The notes beneath the pieces were generated by a model. That model searched no databases, was not told where the DNA came from, and saw only the letters and a list, made by a program, of their open reading frames with translations. Below are positions 1-7,707 of a DNA stretch of 64,000 bases, one piece after another. Source of the stretch: Clostridiales bacterium. GTDB lineage: Bacteria > Bacillota > Clostridia > Lachnospirales > Lachnospiraceae. The stretch lies in NCBI GenBank assembly GCA_012735495.1, contig JAAYHD010000055.1, positions 117,868 through 181,867 on the forward strand. Direction: 5' to 3'. A program made the translations under genes and the position numbers. How positions within the stretch are numbered: position 1 is the first letter of the stretch; each line of letters starts with the position of its first letter.

Positions 1-535
1 TTACGGCAAAGTATGCTTTATGGTACCAAGGCCATACAAGATTCGGGTCATCGCCAAGCTCCAATGCCGCCTTCTGGCTTCTTGACCATACGACTGCGTT
101 CATGTCGCTGCCGTCGGGAGTCCATGTGGTCTTTGTGAAGTTCAGCCATGAGCATCTGCCTTCAGCCTCAAGCAGATCCTGACCAATCTGGATAATAGGG
201 CCATATGTTGAGAATCTGGAAGGATTTACCCAGAATGCAACCGAGTAGGTGTCGCCAACTGCTTCGCAGTCCAGCACTACGCCGTAGTTACCGTCAAGAT
301 ATAATGCCTGACCGTTTACGCCTTCAGCAAACTGAGGTGAAATGCTGGGATTTGCCTTTGGTATATTGGGAGTAACAGGCAGTCCGTCTACGTCTCCTTC
401 TCTTGTTACAACGGTTGCTCCTCCAATGGTACCTTCAAAGCCGTTCTCATAAACCGGTGTTGCAGCTAAAGCTACTGTAGCCGGCAAAAGCATGGACACA
501 GCTACAACTGCTGCCAACAGTTTTCTTAATTTCAT
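1..535 (-). CDS. Secreted LamG/concanavalin A-like domain protein, C-terminus cut by window edge
   Basis: The first 178 codons are present and the frame is still open at base 1, so the C-terminal part lies outside the window. Residues 1-25 form a Sec signal peptide (MKLRKLLAAVVAV then a hydrophobic core, cleavage near ALA-A). The mature part, beginning TPVYENGFEG, has the alternating beta pattern of a LamG-type jelly roll, with segments such as GQALYLDG and YSVAFWVNPS that are typical of that fold. A sugar-binding or polysaccharide-associated secreted role is inferred from fold and position after an arabinan operon. The start is set by AGGAGG with good spacing before the ATG. It has its own promoter, which matches that of the GH51 operon. 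Catalytic domains further downstream cannot be excluded. Confidence 0.7.
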   Translation of the reverse strand, partial: MKLRKLLAAVVAVSMLLPATVALAATPVYENGFEGTIGGATVVTREGDVDGLPVTPNIPKANPSISPQFAEGVNGQALYLDGNYGVVLDCEAVGDTYSVAFWVNPSRFSTYGPIIQIGQDLLEAEGRCSWLNFTKTTWTPDGSDMNAVVWSRSQKAALELGDDPNLVWPWYHKAYFAV

Positions 536-628
536 TTCCTTTCCTCCTTTTATTTATTAAATTAAGCACGCCTGCTTATAAAAACCTTAAATAAATTGTT
601 TATTAAAACTTTAATTTTTCAATTATCC

Positions 629-671
629 GTTTAACTATTTATAGAATACTACGAATTTACCAAAAGGTCAA
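629..671 (-). promoter_or_regulatory. Promoter and putative operator of the LamG gene
   Basis: Read on the minus strand: -35 TTGACC (666-671), a 17-bp spacer, -10 TATTCT (643-648), then GTTAAAC (629-635) at about the transcription start. The GH51 operon promoter has the same order: TTGACG, 17 bp, TATTTT, GTTAAAC. The rest of the 327-bp gap 536-862 is AT-rich and shows no ORF or structured RNA that I can support. Confidence 0.55.
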
Positions 672-862
672 GCCGGAATCATATTTTTCTGTACATTTTT
701 TATAATAATTACACGCAATAATGGATGATATCGTATTTAAATACAATTCCATCCATACCGTTTTCCCGTCCTGCTTTTGAAAATAATAGTCAAACGGCAG
801 AAATTGTGACATTATCTGTATTTATTTCATTATATACTTAAATAAATGAGAATTATGGTTTT

Positions 863-1822
863 CTAGTATTCATCCAGTGTAAACAGCGGCCTTCCGTCCT
901 CGCTCCATTTAATCTCCGACAGAAGAGTATGGCGGTTGGGATCGGATAACGGTTCTCCTATCAGCTTTTCATACGGCCTTGCATGGAACACCAGGATATC
1001 CTTTCCGTCCTCGGAAACCGTAAAGCTGTTGTGCCCCGGCCCGTATATCCCCTTCTCAGGTATAGTCTTAAGGACGGGATATCTTTCCTTGGTCCATGAT
1101 TTAGGGTCCAGCAGATCGGCATCCTGATTGGCGGTCAGCATGCCCATGGCATAGTGGGCGCTGGTTTCGCTCGCCGAATAGGTAAGGAATATCTTGCCGT
1201 TTTTCTTAATAACGGCAGGGCCTTCGTTAACCCAATAGCCTATCCTTTCCCAGTCATAGTCCGGAGTGGTAAGAAGCACCTGGACCGTCTTAAGCTTCGT
1301 GGGTGATTCCATCTCGGCAATATAGAGGTTGGATATCTTCTTGCCCACTCCGACCTTCTCAGCCCATACAAAGTAGTGTTTGCCGTTGTTTTCAAATACC
1401 GTTGCATCAAGGGAGAACTCTTCAAAGGAAAATTCATCGTCATCCGCTCTTTGCATCTTTCCCTTTTCAATCCAGGTTCCCTCAGTCGGATCCGCATCCG
1501 CGCATTCAAGCACATAAGGGCGTATCGCCCATATGTCGTCGATATCTCCCGCCGCGAAGTAGATATACCATTTTCCGTCAAGATAATGGAGCTCCGGCGC
1601 CCAGATGTGGCAGCTCATAATCCCTTTTTCATGCCTTCTCCATATGGTTTTCTCCTCCGCGCAGGCCAGGCCGTAAAGGCTGTCCGACTTCCTTATGATG
1701 ATTCTGTCGTATTGCGGTACGGTGGCCGTAAAGTAGTATGTGCCGTCAATATGCCTGTAGATGTACGGATCCGCCCTTTGCGCAATGAACGGATTATATG
1801 TTCCCTTTTTTGTTTTTTCCAT
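863..1822 (-). CDS. Cytoplasmic GH43 exo-alpha-1,5-L-arabinofuranosidase
   Basis: A 319-residue single-domain five-bladed beta-propeller glycosidase without signal peptide, so it should act in the cytoplasm on imported arabino-oligosaccharides. The three GH43 acidic residues are visible: base Asp18 in RADPY, pKa modulator Asp139 in SLDATVF, and acid Glu200 in VNEGP. The N-terminal NPFIAQRADPY and the layout resemble the GH43 exo-1,5-alpha-L-arabinofuranosidase group (subfamily 26-like). Beta-xylosidase activity cannot be excluded from sequence alone. It is the last gene of the operon that begins with the GH51 gene and starts 47 bp after the lipoprotein solute-binding gene, with AGGAGG before the ATG. 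Confidence 0.85.
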   Translation of the reverse strand: MEKTKKGTYNPFIAQRADPYIYRHIDGTYYFTATVPQYDRIIIRKSDSLYGLACAEEKTIWRRHEKGIMSCHIWAPELHYLDGKWYIYFAAGDIDDIWAIRPYVLECADADPTEGTWIEKGKMQRADDDEFSFEEFSLDATVFENNGKHYFVWAEKVGVGKKISNLYIAEMESPTKLKTVQVLLTTPDYDWERIGYWVNEGPAVIKKNGKIFLTYSASETSAHYAMGMLTANQDADLLDPKSWTKERYPVLKTIPEKGIYGPGHNSFTVSEDGKDILVFHARPYEKLIGEPLSDPNRHTLLSEIKWSEDGRPLFTLDEY

Positions 1823-1869
1823 AGTGTCCTCCTTGATGTCCTTTCTTTCGGGTTTATGTCATCGTCAGG

Positions 1870-3420
1870 TTATTTCGTCGGTTCCCAATCGATGTTAAAG
1901 TACTTCTTCATGGCTTCCTTATGATACTGGTTAGCCATCTCGGTTGCTTCCTTAACGTAGTCGGCAGCCTTGGCCTGACCGGTGTCAACAAGGGTGTGTA
2001 TGCCTATCTTGTTGAAGTATTCGTCACAGAATGTCCAGTAACCTGCAATTGACATCCATCCGAACGGAACGGGCCTTATGCATTTCTCAAAATATGCGTC
2101 CCAGTAAGGGCCGTTTTCTTCATCCGTGGGATACATGCTCCTGTACTCCGCCCAAACTTCCTTGTCCAGAGTAATCGGAGCCGGCATTGAGTCTCTCTTG
2201 AGCGGCTGTCCTGAAGCATTTGTTATAGATTCGTCCTTGTAAATCTTTACTTTCTCCTTCCAGCCGTCAACGCCCCATCCCATGAACTTCAGCAGTTCAT
2301 AAGCCTCTCTCGGATGCTTGGTCGCGGCGGAAATACCGCCCATGTCCAGGGTCGCGATTGTCTTTGGAACGCCTTCGACCTTTTCAACCGCAGGAATCGG
2401 ATAAGGCACGAAGTTTATGTTCTTTTCCTTATATTCGTCCGTATCCCAAAGGTTCATGTATGTCCAGTATGCTTCGGTCATGATGGCAACGCGTCCGCTG
2501 GATCCGGCCCATGCGTCCCACTCTCCAAGCCATGCTTCCATTTTCGGGGTTTCACGGTCCGGAGCTACATAGCCGTTCAGCTTAAGGTCCGCAAATTCCT
2601 GTTCACCTACGGCCCAGATGCTTAAGTCAAATCCGGTTCCGTCCCATCCGAACTCACCCTTGACCCACTGGGCTGCGGCAACGCCGTAGTAGCTGTCCAG
2701 CCTGTTGTACGCTGCCAAGCCGTAGTATGCGGGCGTCTGGGTATGGTCGGTCGCATCCTTGATAAGCTGGATCATCTCTCCCCATGTCCAGTCCACACTG
2801 GGCATCGGAATGTTCAAGGTCTCCATAACCGTTCTGTCAATGTATATAACGCCCGGGAAGAACTTGATTGGTGTGGCCCATTTCCTGTCTGTGTCGTAAT
2901 ATCCGATTTTAAGTTCGTTGATTGTAGGCAGCAGGTTCTGGTTCTCGGGATCGGCTTCCCAAAACTCGGTCATGTCATAAAGCAGATAGTTTGATAATGC
3001 GAAGTCAGCATCCGAGAACATGAAGCAGTCGGGAACATCTCCCGTATTAATAAGGTTAAGCAGTGTGGTGTTAAAATCTGCAACATTAACATATTCGCTT
3101 ATGACAGTGATGTTGGGATATTTATCCATAAATTTTTCTGCAAGCTTCTGGGTCAGTACCTCACTGTCAAAATTTAGATACTTAAGCGTTATTGGCTCGG
3201 TTGTCATCGGCGGCAAGCCTTGAGCCGTACCCTGGCCTTCATCGGCTGCCGAACCGCCGTCACCGGTTGTGCCGGTTTGCTTACCGCTGTCATTGGTCTG
3301 CGCAGGTGTTGTGTTGGATGTGTTGTCCTTGCCTGTGTTGTCCTTGCTTCCAAATACACATCCTGACATGACACCGACCAGCATTGTCAGCACCAGCAGC
3401 AATGCCACAATTTTTTTCAT
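1870..3420 (-). CDS. Sugar ABC transporter substrate-binding lipoprotein (family 1)
   Basis: A 516-residue extracellular solute-binding protein. The N-terminus is a lipoprotein signal (MKKIVALLLVLTMLVGVMSGC) with lipobox Cys21, followed by a flexible Thr/Gly/Asp-rich linker to about residue 65 and then the periplasmic-binding fold. The C-terminal Trp- and Tyr-rich segments are usual for oligosaccharide binders. The ligand is inferred to be an arabino-oligosaccharide from the neighbours: two permeases immediately upstream in the operon and a GH43 arabinofuranosidase downstream. A strong ribosome binding site (AAGGAGGA) precedes the ATG. No ATPase gene accompanies the set, so a shared MsmX-type ATPase is expected to power it. 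Confidence 0.9.
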   Translation of the reverse strand: MKKIVALLLVLTMLVGVMSGCVFGSKDNTGKDNTSNTTPAQTNDSGKQTGTTGDGGSAADEGQGTAQGLPPMTTEPITLKYLNFDSEVLTQKLAEKFMDKYPNITVISEYVNVADFNTTLLNLINTGDVPDCFMFSDADFALSNYLLYDMTEFWEADPENQNLLPTINELKIGYYDTDRKWATPIKFFPGVIYIDRTVMETLNIPMPSVDWTWGEMIQLIKDATDHTQTPAYYGLAAYNRLDSYYGVAAAQWVKGEFGWDGTGFDLSIWAVGEQEFADLKLNGYVAPDRETPKMEAWLGEWDAWAGSSGRVAIMTEAYWTYMNLWDTDEYKEKNINFVPYPIPAVEKVEGVPKTIATLDMGGISAATKHPREAYELLKFMGWGVDGWKEKVKIYKDESITNASGQPLKRDSMPAPITLDKEVWAEYRSMYPTDEENGPYWDAYFEKCIRPVPFGWMSIAGYWTFCDEYFNKIGIHTLVDTGQAKAADYVKEATEMANQYHKEAMKKYFNIDWEPTK

Positions 3421-3487
3421 TGATTTTCCTCCTTTTCTTATTCATCATTATTAATAATCAATTTACACATTGTCATGATGTAAATTG

Positions 3488-4393
3488 TTATTCACCGGTT
3501 ATACCCGTACGGTCTATGCTTTCCACGAAGTATCTCTGCAGGATGAAGTACATTAAAAGCACCGGCAGTATGCTTAACATCGTGGCGGCCATACGGATGG
3601 ATTCGTTGTTGCTCTGGTATACTCCGTCAACAACCATGGAGAGCTGCGGATTATAGGTTGTATCGAACTTTTTCAGCTCCACTATCAGGGTGGTCCAGTT
3701 TCCGTCTGAAAAATACCCGTTGACATACAACTGCGTCAGGTATGATTCATTCCAATACCATACGAATGAGAACAGCAGTACGGTAATTATTGCAGGTACG
3801 GCGGACGGAACCGCAATCCGCAAAAATGATCTGAAGTATCCTGCGCCGTCAATATGCGCCGCTTCAATAAGTACGGTCGGAATCTGCTTGAAAAATGAGT
3901 AGAAAATTAATATGAAAATCGGCGCGTTAAGCCCCTGGCCGAATATCGCGGGCAGCACAAACGACCACAGGCTTCCGACCAGCTTCATGTCGGCATAAAG
4001 CACATATGTGGGCATCATGGTTATCTGCGGAGGGATTATGTATGAGAAAATCAATATTCCCATGAACAGCTTTTTCCCTCTGAATTTGAACCTCGCAAAT
4101 CCGTATCCCACAAAAGCACACACAACAACATTTATAAGGGTGGGAACACCGGCAACCACAATGCTCTGCAGGAACGAGGACATGTAGTTCATGTTAAGGA
4201 TGGCCCTCTTGTAGTTGCCCAGGTAAAGGGAGCTGGGTATCCATTTTATCGAAGTATCCAGCAGGTCTTCCAGGTTCATGAAGCTGTTGCTGATCATGTA
4301 AAGGATCGGATACAGGTAAACGAATCCGATACATATCAGCAGGGCATAGACAATAATCTGTTTCAGCAGCCCGTCCTTCTCCCTTGAGCCCAT
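3488..4393 (-). CDS. Carbohydrate ABC permease, MalG type (importer 2)
   Basis: A six-helix inner membrane permease of the carbohydrate importer family. The cytoplasmic coupling loop EAA motif (EAAHIDGAG, around residue 177 of the short form) is intact. I start it at the ATG at 4393, 17 bp after the stop of the MalF-type gene, with AAAGG five bases upstream. This gives 301 residues and places helix 1 near the N-terminus. An upstream in-frame ATG at 4486 with a better AAGGAAGGG site would add 31 basic residues and overlap the previous gene by 77 bp, so the start is not settled. It pairs with the MalF-type gene before it and the lipoprotein binder after it. Confidence 0.85.
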   Translation of the reverse strand: MGSREKDGLLKQIIVYALLICIGFVYLYPILYMISNSFMNLEDLLDTSIKWIPSSLYLGNYKRAILNMNYMSSFLQSIVVAGVPTLINVVVCAFVGYGFARFKFRGKKLFMGILIFSYIIPPQITMMPTYVLYADMKLVGSLWSFVLPAIFGQGLNAPIFILIFYSFFKQIPTVLIEAAHIDGAGYFRSFLRIAVPSAVPAIITVLLFSFVWYWNESYLTQLYVNGYFSDGNWTTLIVELKKFDTTYNPQLSMVVDGVYQSNNESIRMAATMLSILPVLLMYFILQRYFVESIDRTGITGE

Positions 4394-4409
4394 CAGGGCC
4401 TTTCGGATC

Positions 4410-5453
4410 TTATCTTTGTTTATTCGCTTCTGCAGGTTCTGCAGCTTTGAGGGCTTTATTAAGCTTTTTATTGACCCTGGCAGCATATCTCATTCCCTTC
4501 CTTCTTGCCCGTTTAATGGCACGTTGTTCCTTTCTCATTTCCTTCCTGAATTTCCTGACCTGCTTGTCATAGGCGTCCTTTCTCGTCAGCATCACCAATG
4601 CCACTATTCCTATTATCAGGGTTTCCGCAAGCGAGTACATCCAAGCCATTGCCGATGCGTAGCCATATCCCTTGTTGCCGGCAAACATAGCGCTTTGGAT
4701 GATGTTAATGATGGAGTTGTTCTCATTGTTGGATATGAAGATAACCGTATATACCGCGTTTAACAGCACCATCGGCTTGATAAGGGGCAGGGTTATCTTC
4801 CAGAAGCACTCCCATCCGGAACCGCCGTCTATCTTTGCGGCCTCATACAGTGATGAATCTATCTTCTGAAGGGCCGAAAGGAATATCAGTATCTGCACAC
4901 CCGAATACCACAGGATCATTATCATGTTCCCGAAAACATCGGCTATGGCGCTTGCCAGGTAATTCGGCATGTAAATGGCAAGCGTATTATATATGGCTTG
5001 AATATTGATCGAACTGATTGTGGCCGCTCCCTGTCCGGTCAGCATCAGCATTACGGGACCGCTTACAATTATTACCGGCAGAAAGAATATCAGCCTGAAG
5101 GTGCCCTTGAACTTGATTTTTCCGTTCAGCAGCATCGCAATTATCAGCGCGAAAACCACAATTATCGGTACCGACATCAGGGTCTCCAAGAAGTAGGCTG
5201 CCAGCATAAAAGGAAAGTCCTTGTCTTCAAGCCAGATCTGGGTGTAGTTTTCGTACCCGACAAAAGTTATCCTTCTTCCGAACGGGGTCATTCTGATATC
5301 GGCCAACGAAAACTGGAAGGATTCAATCAAGGGCTTGATCAGAAACAGGACGGCACCTATCAGCCATGGAGCTATGAATATATAGCCGTAACGGGCTTCC
5401 CGCTTCGCAAGCTTTCCGATCTTAACTTTTTTGACTTTTTCCTTTTTGCCCAT
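4410..5453 (-). CDS. Carbohydrate ABC permease, MalF type, with long basic tail (importer 2)
   Basis: A 347-residue MalF/UgpA-type permease with six predicted helices and the coupling motif EAAKIDGGSG. The chosen ATG lies one base after the TGA of the DUF5696 gene, with AGTAGGTG as ribosome binding site; a GTG three codons upstream is possible. Unusually, after the last helix a tail of roughly 55 residues follows, dominated by Lys and Arg (KFRKEMRKEQRAIKRARRKG onwards). Most MalF-type proteins stop soon after helix 6. The tail is cytoplasmic by topology and could contact the ATPase, lipid head groups or the neighbouring membrane proteins; its function is unknown. Confidence 0.88.
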   Translation of the reverse strand: MGKKEKVKKVKIGKLAKREARYGYIFIAPWLIGAVLFLIKPLIESFQFSLADIRMTPFGRRITFVGYENYTQIWLEDKDFPFMLAAYFLETLMSVPIIVVFALIIAMLLNGKIKFKGTFRLIFFLPVIIVSGPVMLMLTGQGAATISSINIQAIYNTLAIYMPNYLASAIADVFGNMIMILWYSGVQILIFLSALQKIDSSLYEAAKIDGGSGWECFWKITLPLIKPMVLLNAVYTVIFISNNENNSIINIIQSAMFAGNKGYGYASAMAWMYSLAETLIIGIVALVMLTRKDAYDKQVRKFRKEMRKEQRAIKRARRKGMRYAARVNKKLNKALKAAEPAEANKQR

Positions 5454-5454
5454 A

Positions 5455-7707
5455 TCATTCACCTACTTTATACCCCAAAGGCTCAATCGTGTAACCGTCG
5501 ACAACCTGTTCCGTTTTGCTGTAGTTGACATAAATCTTTGTTCCGTTGTCATAAGTCACAACCGTTACACCGCCCAGGCGTTCATGGTCGATTATAAACG
5601 CTCCCTTAACGGCATCATTGACTTCCTTTAATGCCTTCGTGTATTCAATTATGTCGTCCCTGTATGTGCTGTACTTGGAGCTGTAAATATCTGCGGAATT
5701 CGTATAAATAAGGTTTGACGAATCCTCCCATGTAATGAGAAACGACGGATAGATTCCCATTTCAATAAGCTGGAGGAAGAACTCCTGCTTGTTTGCCTCG
5801 AAGTTCATGTACTCCGAGTATAACGGCATTATTCCCTTAAGCGCAATTGCAAGGAACGGCACATCCTCGTCGGTAAAGTTATATTGTGAGGTTCCCACCG
5901 GCATATCTAGAAAAGCATCGGTATATTTCCACAAGTACATATACGGCTGTTCAAGAAGCAGGCTGAACTCGTCACCAATGTTTGCCAGTATGGAATTATA
6001 GGCGTTATATGTATCCGTCCTCGAGTATTCTTTTCCGCCGTAGGAATAGGTAAACAGGCTGTTGGTTATCCCGGCCAGGGCCAGGTCATATATTCCTGCC
6101 TTGCGGTAATCCTTCTTCAATCTGTTTAAATAGTATTCGGTGCGTTTCGGTATCAGGTACAGCATGTTCTCGTATACATCCATGTATGTGGGCTCCTGAT
6201 ACAGTCTTTTGTCTATCCTCTTAACCACGTTGAACGTGGTGTTGAATTCATCCGGATTAATTCTAAGTACATCATGATACAGGTACATTTTTCTTCCCTT
6301 TTCATTGATGGCTTTTATAAGCGAGGTCAGCTCATCCGTTCCCCCGATGTTCTTGTCGGCTTTGTACCTGGTTATCGGAACCCTGTTTACACCGCCCTTC
6401 TGCCATCCCTTGTAAATAGACAGAATGTCTGTAATCCCGGCCTCATCAAGGTCGTTGTATATTTCACGGATGTTTTCAACCGTGGTCATGGTAACGTTTT
6501 TTGTCGACAGCAGCCATTCTTCCCTTTCAACCCCGATAAAATCGATTCTTGTGTTGTATTCGTAATCAAGCTTTTCAACAATATGATTATCGAGCAGGTA
6601 ATTCCTGAAGGCTACGGCAAGGCCCACATAGTCGGCATTATCACCGCTTACGAGCCTGTATCTGACCTTGATGTCATAATGGGTTCTCTGCTCTTCATAG
6701 TCATCAACCACGCCCGTATTCCTGTTGCTGGTGGGCTGTTTGAAGACCTTCCTGAACAGGAACTTCGGGAATATGCGGTTATAGGCTATTTTAACACCGT
6801 TCGGATATGCCTCTATGCTTGCCCTCTGGGCCCCGCTTTCGATTATCCCTAAGAAACCAATTTTATCATCGGTATGAACCATTCCGAATACCGGAGCAAG
6901 GATCTTTTCCGCGTCATTTACCGTCTGGAAAGCATTTTTGAGCAATGACGGGGTGGACTGATCCTTAAATCCTATGTCATCTCCGTAGATTAGCTGCGAA
7001 TATCCGCCTGACAGCCTGCCTTCCTTGTCATTTAGGCGGATTAAGGCACCGTTGCCATCCGGGATGAACATGTATCCCTTCTTTTCCCCGAGATATGTGC
7101 TTCCCAGCATAGGAAACACATTAATGGCTCCAATGCGGAACTTGTCGATGGTTTCCTTAATAGATGCGTCCGGTATTTCGACCACGATATCGTCATTTTC
7201 AAGTCTTACGGAAACCTGAAATGCGAACCCGAGATCGGGGAATACCACATCGGCGCTAAATCCGTTATCCGTTTCTTCAATATTAATTATGTTTTTGTTA
7301 TTTATTAAATCCGCCTGTACGGCTTCATTGTAACCGTCAATAACATTCAGAACTAATCCCGAGCTGATAAATCCCAGCCACTGCTTGTTGGCCCCACTGC
7401 TGTCCTGTTCTATTGCGGAACGGATAACCGCCCCGGTATGCTTGTTTTCCACCGTTATTGACAGGTTGCTTCCGGTCAGGTACATCCTGTAGTTTTCGCT
7501 TTCGGCGATAAGCTTATTAACATAGGAATCCGCATTGTGTACCGGCAGCTCGGAAGAATCAAAGCCCTGCTTCTTTGTCAGGTCTCCTCCCTGGTTGCTG
7601 AAGGACCTGGACATGACAGAAATCCATATAAGCACTGCCGCAAAGAATGCGATAAACAATGAGGAGATAATTGCTTTTTTGATAAAAGCGCCTTTTCTAG
7701 AAGCCAA
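5455..7707 (-). CDS. DUF5696-type membrane-anchored extracellular protein
   Basis: I choose a TTG start at 7707 (AGAGGTGG nine bases upstream), giving 750 residues; a GTG at 7728 is the alternative. Residues about 11-31 form a signal anchor, and the rest is a large soluble extracellular protein. The first ~330 residues are beta-rich. The middle (about 390-650) has the alternating strand/helix pattern of a TIM barrel, including RIDFIGVEREEW, DILSIYKGWQKGG and FLITWEDSS. The family resembles DUF5696 proteins found beside sugar ABC importers in Firmicutes. No activity is known to me. It overlaps the NHL/Yip1 gene by 11 bp and abuts the next permease, so translation is probably coupled. A glycosidase-like or accessory binding role is inference. 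Confidence 0.75.
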   Translation of the reverse strand: MASRKGAFIKKAIISSLFIAFFAAVLIWISVMSRSFSNQGGDLTKKQGFDSSELPVHNADSYVNKLIAESENYRMYLTGSNLSITVENKHTGAVIRSAIEQDSSGANKQWLGFISSGLVLNVIDGYNEAVQADLINNKNIINIEETDNGFSADVVFPDLGFAFQVSVRLENDDIVVEIPDASIKETIDKFRIGAINVFPMLGSTYLGEKKGYMFIPDGNGALIRLNDKEGRLSGGYSQLIYGDDIGFKDQSTPSLLKNAFQTVNDAEKILAPVFGMVHTDDKIGFLGIIESGAQRASIEAYPNGVKIAYNRIFPKFLFRKVFKQPTSNRNTGVVDDYEEQRTHYDIKVRYRLVSGDNADYVGLAVAFRNYLLDNHIVEKLDYEYNTRIDFIGVEREEWLLSTKNVTMTTVENIREIYNDLDEAGITDILSIYKGWQKGGVNRVPITRYKADKNIGGTDELTSLIKAINEKGRKMYLYHDVLRINPDEFNTTFNVVKRIDKRLYQEPTYMDVYENMLYLIPKRTEYYLNRLKKDYRKAGIYDLALAGITNSLFTYSYGGKEYSRTDTYNAYNSILANIGDEFSLLLEQPYMYLWKYTDAFLDMPVGTSQYNFTDEDVPFLAIALKGIMPLYSEYMNFEANKQEFFLQLIEMGIYPSFLITWEDSSNLIYTNSADIYSSKYSTYRDDIIEYTKALKEVNDAVKGAFIIDHERLGGVTVVTYDNGTKIYVNYSKTEQVVDGYTIEPLGYKVGE

